A program made the position numbers and the translations under genes. Below the pieces are notes generated by a model. It was not told the DNA's origin, did no database searches, and saw nothing but the letters and a program-made list of their open reading frames with translations. A stretch of DNA of 64,000 nt from an uncultured Chthonomonadales bacterium (GTDB lineage Bacteria > Armatimonadota > Chthonomonadetes > Chthonomonadales > CAJBBX01). Shown piece by piece: positions 57,256 to 64,000 of the stretch; position 1 is the first letter of the stretch; each line of letters opens with the position of its first letter. The stretch spans positions 81,853-145,852 of the forward strand of contig CALLMM010000018.1 of the NCBI GenBank assembly GCA_938005745.1, given 5' to 3'.

Positions 57256-57284
57256 AGGCTCCCCCGTCCCGCACGGGGGAGCCT
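57256..57284. terminator. Bidirectional terminator between convergent genes
   Basis: AGGCTCCCCCGT/ACGGGGGAGCCT perfect 12-bp stem, loop CCCGC; overlaps the stop of the 57283 gene. Confidence 0.65.
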
Positions 57285-58398
57285 ATCCAAACACTGCGCG
57301 CATCCGGTCGCAGTAGTAGCGGACGTTGTCCCACAGTGCGTCCGGAGCGATCCGATGGTCGGGGCAGGGGAGGTAGCCCCCCAGTTCGACCAGTGGCTTG
57401 AGTCGTTCGATCTCCCGATCTACCGCCGCGCGGTCCTGCGCGAAGACCCGCTTATCCATGCCGCCCACGCCCCGCAGCTCCCGCCCGTACTGCTCCCGCC
57501 AGGGCTGAATGCTGGCTCCCCACGTTCCCACCTCGATCGGAAACATGGTGTTGACGCCGTTCTCCAGCCAGATCGGGACGAGCCGGTCTATCTTCCCGTC
57601 CGAATCGAGGGAGACGATCTCAATGCCCGCCGCACGCACGCGCTGCGTGATCCGGCGATAGTGCGGACCGACCTTCTGCGCGAAGACCGAAGGCTTGATG
57701 AGCGGTCCGTTCTTGAAGCAGATGTCCTCCCAGAAGTGGGCGAAGTCGAACTGCCCGCCGGCGGACAGAGCGGTCTCGGTGCAGCGGTAGCAGAGTTCTC
57801 CCACCGTGTCAATGATCTCGGTGAACAGCGCCTCATCGTCGGCGTAGAGGTAGGCGGAACCCTCGACGCCCAGCCAGTTGCGGATCTGCCCGAAGAGGCT
57901 GCCGCAGTGCAGACCGATGGGGTTTTCGCGCTGCGAGGCGTCTTGCCACTTCTGCAGCTCCGCCGGGTTCACGCGGTCGGGATGCCACTGAAGGCGCGGG
58001 AGATAGTGCTCCTCCCAGGCGGCGCGGTCCTTGAGGAGGTGATCCACCTCGGCGGGGATGGATCCGGCTCCCGGCTTCTGCAGGATGATCATCCCGTCTC
58101 CGTTCAAAACGGTGTAGGAGCCGTCGGGGAACCGCTCGACGATGCGGCTTTCAAACGGGGGGCGCAGTCCGTGATTGGTATAGAACATGGACTGCCAGTT
58201 GAAGTCGAAGCCCAGCTTATGCGCGATGGAGATGTCCGCCGGGCTGTTATCCCAGTAGCCTGCCGCCTCTTCGGCGGTCAGATGCCCCTCCTGATGCCAC
58301 TTCTGGACGGTCTCCGTCCAGTAGCCGAAGTGGACGATCGGCAGGCGGTCGTAGGGCTGATAGTTGAGAACGGCTAAGGCGCGTTCGCGGTTGGTCAT
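57283..58398 (-). CDS. Uroporphyrinogen decarboxylase (URO-D) superfamily protein, probably methyltransferase-like rather than HemE
   Basis: MTNRERALAVLNYQPYDRLPIVHFGYW; HFWEDICFKNGPLIKPSVFAQKVGPHYRRI. Confidence 0.85.
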   Translation of the reverse strand: MTNRERALAVLNYQPYDRLPIVHFGYWTETVQKWHQEGHLTAEEAAGYWDNSPADISIAHKLGFDFNWQSMFYTNHGLRPPFESRIVERFPDGSYTVLNGDGMIILQKPGAGSIPAEVDHLLKDRAAWEEHYLPRLQWHPDRVNPAELQKWQDASQRENPIGLHCGSLFGQIRNWLGVEGSAYLYADDEALFTEIIDTVGELCYRCTETALSAGGQFDFAHFWEDICFKNGPLIKPSVFAQKVGPHYRRITQRVRAAGIEIVSLDSDGKIDRLVPIWLENGVNTMFPIEVGTWGASIQPWREQYGRELRGVGGMDKRVFAQDRAAVDREIERLKPLVELGGYLPCPDHRIAPDALWDNVRYYCDRMRAVFG

Positions 58399-58426
58399 CG
58401 TGATCGGTCTCTCTTTGCTGTGATGT

Positions 58427-59758
58427 TTAGCGGCGGTCCGGCGGCTCGTCCGTGAGCGGGATCTCGCCCCGAAGTATCCGCGCCCCCTGACCTGCGAGCC
58501 ACAGGTAGTGATCGGAGGGCAGTCCCTCGTAGGTCAGGAACTTCGATTCGCCGACCGGCGGGTCGTTGGTGCATTTGAAGATCGCTGTCCCCTCGTCCAC
58601 CTCGTCAAACATCGCCTGATAGAGCATCGTCGCGCCGGCGCGCTTCGCGGCGGCGTACTGGCTCCAGAGGAAGCGTCCTTTCAGGCGGGGGATCAGGTCG
58701 AGCTTCGAGTTGGGAAACATATTGTGCCAGGAGAAGCCCGGAAAGACGACCGGCAGGTACTCCTTGCCGTTCTGCCGGCACCACTGCAGATCGGGGGTCA
58801 GACGGCGTTGGGCATGGAGACGCGCCTGCTCCGGACTGGCGTAGCGTCCGACCGTCCAGGGGCTGACGATGTCGGCTTTGCGGATCAGGGCGTGCAGGGT
58901 CGGATCGTTGACGCTGTCGGCGTCGAGGGTGCGCCATCCGGTCGGCACGCCGAGCATGACGGTGCATCCGCCGTAGCGGGGATCGTTTTTGAGGAACTCC
59001 ACCAGCGTCATCCCCTCCTGCAGGGTGTAGCGGCGGTTGTCGTTGAAGCCGAACCCCCAGACCGCGACGACCGGCTTGCCGTTATGGCGCAGGTAGGCGG
59101 GGTCGCGGGTGATCTGCATCCGGTCTATGAGCAGCTTCCAGTCCTCCATCACGCGCGACATCTGTCCCTCCCGCATCCCCGACAGGTCGTACATGACGGC
59201 GTAGGCGCGCCCGTAGAGGTTGGCACCTTCGCGGCAGTGCGCCAGAACGCGGCTGCTGTGGCGCAGCCCTTTGGGGTGAACGGTCTCGACGGCAAAACGC
59301 TGCACGAAGGCGCCGTCTATGCCGTAGTCGCGCATCCAGCGGAAGTGGCGCAGGACGGTTTTGCGGTTGTAGGAGCTGAAGACCTCGGCGACGCGCCCGT
59401 CGGCATGGCGGAAGGGGGTCGCGTAGCGCTCATCCGGGTCGAGTTCGCTCATGTCGGGCCAGAGGTCTATCGAGCAGCTTCCCGGTCGAAAGCCGTCGGG
59501 ACCCGCCCAGTGAAACCATCCGCGCTCCGCGCCGTCGCCCTCCGCCGTGAACCATCCCTGATAACCGCACATCAGCTTCCCGGCGAGGGTCTGCCGATTG
59601 ACGCCCCGTTCGCTCGGTCCGTGGTAGGGAGCCATCGTCTGCGCGATCGCCTCCTCGCGTGTCAGTTCGGACTGCGGGGCGTTCCCGGCGGGAGAATGAG
59701 TCGCTGTGAGCCACGCAGCGACACCAACGATCAGAGAAAGTAACAGGATCAGTTTCAT
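58427..59758 (-). CDS. GH99/GH71-like secreted protein
   Basis: Signal MKLILLLSLIVGVAAWL; KLMCGYQGWFTAEGDGAERGWFHW, MRDYGIDGAFVQRFA, PVVFPGFSWHNMFPNS. Confidence 0.82.
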   Translation of the reverse strand: MKLILLLSLIVGVAAWLTATHSPAGNAPQSELTREEAIAQTMAPYHGPSERGVNRQTLAGKLMCGYQGWFTAEGDGAERGWFHWAGPDGFRPGSCSIDLWPDMSELDPDERYATPFRHADGRVAEVFSSYNRKTVLRHFRWMRDYGIDGAFVQRFAVETVHPKGLRHSSRVLAHCREGANLYGRAYAVMYDLSGMREGQMSRVMEDWKLLIDRMQITRDPAYLRHNGKPVVAVWGFGFNDNRRYTLQEGMTLVEFLKNDPRYGGCTVMLGVPTGWRTLDADSVNDPTLHALIRKADIVSPWTVGRYASPEQARLHAQRRLTPDLQWCRQNGKEYLPVVFPGFSWHNMFPNSKLDLIPRLKGRFLWSQYAAAKRAGATMLYQAMFDEVDEGTAIFKCTNDPPVGESKFLTYEGLPSDHYLWLAGQGARILRGEIPLTDEPPDRR

Positions 59759-59921
59759 GCAGCGCCTCTCCTCACGGCTTTTTCTCTCCTTTCCGCATCC
59801 GGCGCGCTTCTCCCTGCCGCAGCGGCGTCGCTCTGGCTGCCAAGGCAGGGTTTTTCGGGGGCGGATGCGAAAACTGAGAGGGCGCAGCGGCGCAAAACCC
59901 TTGAAAAGATGCGGAGCGAAT

Positions 59922-60464
59922 ATGGGCAGGATACTGGTGCTGTACGACAGCGCGACCGGACATACGAAGCGGATGGCGGAACTGGTGGCGGAGGGCGCGG
60001 GGGGCGTGCCGGGGATGGAGATGCGCCTGCGTTCCATCGAAGAGGCGACGGGAGACGATCTGTTATGGTGCGACGGCGTCGCGGTCGGCGCGCCGACCAA
60101 TATGGGAGTCCTCTCCTGGAAGATGAAGCGGTTCTGGGATGAGACGGTTGGGGAGTTGTGGGGCAGGCTGGACGGCAAGATCGGCTGCGCCTTCGCCTCT
60201 CAGGGCGGTCTGGGTGGCGGCGCGGAGCTGACCTGCCAGAGCCTGCTGCTGGTGCTGATGAACTTCGGCTTTCTGGTGTTCGGCGTGACCGACTATGTGG
60301 CGAAGGGAGTCACGCTGCACTACGGAGCCATCTGCGCGGGAGAGCCGCGTTCGCCGGAGATGCAGGACGCCTGCCGTCGGCTGGGGGAGCGTCTGGCAGA
60401 CTGGGTGGCGGTCTACGCGGATCGGCGCGAGGAGCGGCATCCGGTTTCCCGCCGAAAACGGTAG
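59922..60464 (+). CDS. Flavodoxin family/WrbA-like NAD(P)H:quinone oxidoreductase
   Basis: ILVLYDSATGHTKRMAELVAEG, DGVAVGAPTNMGVLSWKMKRFWDE, GGLGGGAELTCQSLLLVLMNFGFLV. Confidence 0.9.
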   Translation: MGRILVLYDSATGHTKRMAELVAEGAGGVPGMEMRLRSIEEATGDDLLWCDGVAVGAPTNMGVLSWKMKRFWDETVGELWGRLDGKIGCAFASQGGLGGGAELTCQSLLLVLMNFGFLVFGVTDYVAKGVTLHYGAICAGEPRSPEMQDACRRLGERLADWVAVYADRREERHPVSRRKR

Positions 60465-60944
60465 TCATACACCAGATTATGAAGGGAGGAGAGGGGAGAC
60501 TAGAATTTGAGAAAAAAATTCACAAATAACTCTTGACAGACACTCTGACCTTGACCATCTCTCTGTTAGTCATGGGGCTCTTGCTCTTCGCGGTTCGTCT
60601 CAAGTAGTCTGTTCGATCACCCATACAGATTCAGACACCTATAGTCCAGGTATCCAGTTGTCCGATACGACTTGTGCCATCCGGATGAAACGAATCACAA
60701 GCATGACAGGAGTCATCATAACTGTTCGAGATATGTTGATTATTCCAAGGGCTACGATATTTCGTGGTACAGCAATCTCTACTCCTGGAGAGTATACGGA
60801 TACATGGACACTAGTAAACATCCGATTGGATACGGATGAGGCTAAAGATGATGATGTTGATGTTCAACAGGCTGTCACGTTAGAGCCTCCTGCTGGCAAT
60901 CCTCCCGGTGGGAGAGGCGGTAACTGATGTAACGGAGAGGCGTC

Positions 60945-61853
60945 ATGCTGACGATGCGTATGATGGCGATTCTTGCGCTTCGGTCCGCCTTCCCGGGCGT
61001 TTCGCTCGCTCAGACGCCGCCTCCCGCGAAGGAGTCTCCCCCGGAGCCGCTGGAGTTGAAGCAGGCTTCGCTGGCGGATGTGGTGGAGGCGTTGGGGAAG
61101 AGGTATCGCCTCAACATCCTTGCGGACGCCTATCTCAATGACCTGACGCTTCCGCATGTGAAGGTGGAGCAGGTTCGTCTGGGGATGGCGGTCTCGCGTC
61201 TGGCGTCTCGCTATCAGCGTCAGGTCTTCTCTCGCAACGGGGTGCTGGTGCTGCGCCACCATCGGTGGCATCTCCGGCGCGAGCAGGAGAAGTTTCGGAT
61301 GCTCCCGTACAGAGTGACCTGGGCGACTCCGGGGCGGATACTGGTGGAGGATGCCGAGAAGCTGGCCTCCTCCTCTGCGACAAAGCCTGTCGGCGGCGCG
61401 GCGCGTCTCTTTCCCTCTCTGCAGGTGGAGACGCGCGAAGCCCCGATACAGAAGACCCTGGAGATCGTCTCGCCGTTGTGCGGGTGGGCGATCCGGCTGG
61501 ATCCGGCGCATCAGGATCGTCGGATGAGCGCCTTCCTGCCCCTCGTGACTCCCGGACAGTTGGCGGAGGGAGTGAAGCTGCTGTTGTTCAGCGGTCAGGA
61601 GGTGCTGATCGGGCAGAGTCCCTCGCAGAAGCGCGAGGAGGCGCGCCTGCTTGCCGAGGCGACGGACAGCCGTTCGGAAGCTGAAAAACGTACTGAAGAG
61701 CTAACCCCTGACCTGCTGAATCTTCTCAGCCCCGAGCAGCGGGAGCGACCGGCGAGAGGCGATCAGGTTGCGCTGCCGCTCAACTCCCTTCCGGCAGGTA
61801 TTCGGGAGCGCGCCTTGAAATATGTACAGATGGGGGTTAATAATGTGAGTTAG
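60945..61853 (+). CDS. Secreted protein with secretin/STN-like N-terminal module (tentative)
   Basis: Signal-like N-terminus; LELKQASLADVVEALGKRYRLNILADAYLNDLTLPHVKVEQVRLGMAVSRLASRY. Confidence 0.55.
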   Translation: MLTMRMMAILALRSAFPGVSLAQTPPPAKESPPEPLELKQASLADVVEALGKRYRLNILADAYLNDLTLPHVKVEQVRLGMAVSRLASRYQRQVFSRNGVLVLRHHRWHLRREQEKFRMLPYRVTWATPGRILVEDAEKLASSSATKPVGGAARLFPSLQVETREAPIQKTLEIVSPLCGWAIRLDPAHQDRRMSAFLPLVTPGQLAEGVKLLLFSGQEVLIGQSPSQKREEARLLAEATDSRSEAEKRTEELTPDLLNLLSPEQRERPARGDQVALPLNSLPAGIRERALKYVQMGVNNVS

Positions 61854-62080
61854 AGCCAGCCAGGTCTGGCTGACAAACTGGACAGGTCACGCATCTCCGA
61901 CTTCAGCATGGTTTTACTGCCTGCTCCTAACACGGAGCTTGGCATAAATGGCTTCAGTAAAGAGGGAGCTGTAATCGGCTTTTTGGCGTCTGATTCACCA
62001 AAGGGATCGGGACTGCCCGGCATCGGTTTGCCGTCGCCGGTCCGTTGTCTTCCTGTACGCCGTCAGAAAGGGGGTCAGCG

Positions 62081-63337
62081 ATGGGCGAGATGCGCAAGTC
62101 GGGAGCGGTTCCGGTCGAACTGCGCCGGGAGCCGGAAGGCTGGAGGCTGTATCGGGGCGGAGCGCCCTATTACGTGAAGGGAGCGGTCTACTGGGAGGAT
62201 CCGACAGGGGCGATCCCTCTGCGGGGCATTCTGGAGCGCGGAGGCAACTCGGTGCGGGCAGGCGGTCCCCATCTGGAGCGAATCCTGGACGAGGCGGCGC
62301 GGCTGGGGATGACGGTCACCGTTGGACTGCCCATGAAGATGGAGTATGTGCATCGGTTCGACTACAGCGACGAACGCGCCGTGCGGGAGCAGTTTGAGGC
62401 GGTGAAGGCGGTGGTGCTGCGCTATCAGGAGCATCCGGCGCTGCTGATGTGGGGCGTCGGCAACGAACTGCCGCTCTTCTACACGAATAAGCGGGTCTGG
62501 GACGCCGTCGAGCAGGTCGCGGAGATGATCCATGAAGTGGACGGCAAGCATCCCGCGATGACCGTGATCGGGGATTCGCCTCCGTTTGAAGAGGCGGCGG
62601 AGGAGATCCGGGCGCGCTGTCCCGCCATTGATCTTCTCGGTATCAACGCCTATAAGGACCTTCCCGAGGTTCCCGAACGCCTGCGGCGCGGCGGCTGGGA
62701 TCGCGCCTACTGCGTGACCGAGTGGGGACCCTCCGGCAACTGGCAGGTTCCGAAGACGCGGTGGGGCGCGCCGATCGAGGAGACGAGCACGGAGAAGGCG
62801 GAGGTCTACCGACAGCGATATAGGCAGACGATGGAGCGCGACCGCGAGCTATGCATCGGCTCCTACGTCTTCTTCTGGCAGTGGAAGATGGAGGCGACGC
62901 ACACCTGGTTCGGGATGTTTCTGGAGACGGGCGAGCGGACGGAGACGGTGAACCTGATGCAGTCGCTCTGGACCGGGAGGGAGCCAGCCAACCGCGCCCC
63001 CCGCATCGAGGCGATGACGATCGGCGGACGCACGGCGCGGGAGGATGTAACGCTGAAGCCGGGCGAGAGGCAGGAGGCGGTCGTCGTCGCGACCGACCCG
63101 GACGGCGACCCGCTGACCTATCGCTGGGAGATCCTGCCGGAGGTGAAGCCGGGACTGTATGCCGGCATGGGCGAGGAGCGCGCCGCTCCCCTGCCCGGTC
63201 TGATCCGCTCTGCGCCCGGGGCGAAGATCGCCTTCACCGCGCCGCAGGAGCCGGGAGCGTACCGGCTGTTCGTCTTCATTCTGGATGGTCAGGGCAACGC
63301 GGCGACCGCCAACACGCCCTTTCTGGTGGAGGAGTAG
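62081..63337 (+). CDS. GH2 TIM-barrel-like glycoside hydrolase with C-terminal Ig-like domain
   Basis: YYVKGAVYWED, GGNSVRAGGPHLERILDEAARLGMTVTVGLPM, HPALLMWGVGNELP, YCVTEWGPSGNWQ; DPDGDPLTYRWEI C-terminal module. Confidence 0.85.
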   Translation: MGEMRKSGAVPVELRREPEGWRLYRGGAPYYVKGAVYWEDPTGAIPLRGILERGGNSVRAGGPHLERILDEAARLGMTVTVGLPMKMEYVHRFDYSDERAVREQFEAVKAVVLRYQEHPALLMWGVGNELPLFYTNKRVWDAVEQVAEMIHEVDGKHPAMTVIGDSPPFEEAAEEIRARCPAIDLLGINAYKDLPEVPERLRRGGWDRAYCVTEWGPSGNWQVPKTRWGAPIEETSTEKAEVYRQRYRQTMERDRELCIGSYVFFWQWKMEATHTWFGMFLETGERTETVNLMQSLWTGREPANRAPRIEAMTIGGRTAREDVTLKPGERQEAVVVATDPDGDPLTYRWEILPEVKPGLYAGMGEERAAPLPGLIRSAPGAKIAFTAPQEPGAYRLFVFILDGQGNAATANTPFLVEE

Positions 63338-63342
63338 CGCGA

Positions 63343-63366
63343 AGGGAGCGGAGAATTCTCCGCTCC
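63343..63366. terminator. 24-bp perfect palindrome downstream of convergent ends
   Basis: GGGAGCGGAGAATTCTCCGCTCCC just after the 63337 stop and before the stop of the minus-strand 63427 ORF. Confidence 0.55.
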
Positions 63367-63426
63367 CCTGCTTGTAATGTTGTGAGAGGCTCTCCCCCTC
63401 GTCAGAGACCGCCTCCCCTATCGGAA

Positions 63427-63600
63427 CTAGACCTTTGCGGGTTCTGCATCGAGATCCCGGGCAGGCACATAGCCCATCTCACTGAGAATGTCTTTGGCGT
63501 CGGTCTCGAGCAGATCAGCCACAGCGCGGATAAAATCTACAGACGGACGCACCGTCGCGGCCTCTTCAACACTGTGCCACTCGGTCTGTTTGATTTCCAT
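63427..63600 (-). CDS. Small 57-aa protein resembling the C-terminal half of an XRE/HTH_3 domain
   Basis: MEIKQTEWHSVEEAATVRPSVDFIRAVADLLETDAKDILSEMGYVPARDLDAEPAKV; RBS GAGGGG; promoter upstream. Below the length cutoff of the ORF track. Confidence 0.65.
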   Translation of the reverse strand: MEIKQTEWHSVEEAATVRPSVDFIRAVADLLETDAKDILSEMGYVPARDLDAEPAKV

Positions 63601-63664
63601 CGTCTACCCCTCTGGAGAATATACGGACGGCAACCTCTTCGTCCCGCCCTGATTTCAATGAAGT

Positions 63665-63693
63665 AGTATAGCATAGAGAAGCGTATCGGTCAA
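63665..63693 (-). promoter_or_regulatory. Promoter of the 57-aa ORF
   Basis: Minus strand TTGACC-N17-TATACT, about 60 bp upstream of the start codon. Confidence 0.75.
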
Positions 63694-63888
63694 TAACTAT
63701 TTTTCCACCCGCAGAGCCGGGTTCTTCCCGAGATTGTCGCGCGTTTTTTTTATGGCAACGAGTCATGCGTAATGTAACTTTATGGCGTTAACATTACATT
63801 CCGTATCGGCTGATGCAAGGATCGTTGCACGATCCGTCAGGAAGCGCGGCATACCGGGAACCGAAAACCGCCGCGGCTGGAGCGGCGG

Positions 63889-64000
63889 TCAGGCGGCGTT
63901 TTGCATCAGGGCGACGGCGGCGTCGAGCAGTCGGTCGGCGACTTCGCGCTTGGACATCTTCGGGAGCGGCTCGACGCGCCCGTCGGCAAAGAGCAGCGTG
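63889..64000 (-). CDS. coaBC: CoaBC C-terminus (phosphopantothenoylcysteine synthetase), partial
   Basis: Minus-strand translation TLLFADGRVEPLPKMSKREVADRLLDAAVALMQNAA*, matching the typical CoaBC tail pattern (G-V--LP-MSK-EVA--ILD). Confidence 0.75.
   Translation of the reverse strand, partial: TLLFADGRVEPLPKMSKREVADRLLDAAVALMQNAA

Noticed and set aside
57283-58398. Annotation as HemE (heme biosynthesis)
   Set aside because: Overall sequence resembles the broader URO-D/methyltransferase superfamily common near sugar enzymes; no heme genes adjacent.
61854-62080. Possible non-coding RNA or short gene between the STN-like and GH2-like genes
   Set aside because: Only a short imperfect stem (AGCCAG...CTGGCT) and a non-descript ORF; nothing supportable without homology search.

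Overview
High-GC bacterial chromosomal segment, gene-dense and mostly housekeeping. Recognisable blocks: the 3' part of a tryptophanase/tyrosine phenol-lyase-like gene; a stand-alone atpD-atpC pair; an MscS channel coupled to a class III cyclase-STAND-TPR protein; folD and nusB; a 1-Cys peroxiredoxin; a flagellar basal-body/export cluster (flgB-flgC-fliE-fliF-fliG-fliH-fliI-fliJ, then an SLT transglycosylase and a MotE-like protein); a GT2/methyltransferase/phosphoesterase group; gpsA; a squalene-pathway cluster hpnC / hpnD / hpnE; several carbohydrate-active enzymes (GH116, GH99/71-like, GH2-like); a complete suf operon with an Rrf2 regulator; and dnaA with a clear oriC (nine identical TTATGCACA boxes at 50187-50486). 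The CoaBC C-terminus is at the right edge. The most unusual observations are: (1) hpnD is in one uninterrupted frame with a secreted GH99/71-like protein; (2) oriC lies downstream of dnaA, contains only TTATGCACA boxes and has long perfect inverted repeats of boxes; (3) the Rrf2/suf promoter has three 16-bp-spaced TCTCCGAC repeats merging into an IscR type-1-like GACT-N5-AGTC palindrome; (4) an AT-richer anomalous stretch at about 60480-60940; (5) a 57-codon ORF with a canonical promoter resembling half an XRE domain, missing from the ORF track. I found no CRISPR array, rRNA, tRNA, transposase or convincing defence system. All family calls come from reading protein motifs; no searches were run.
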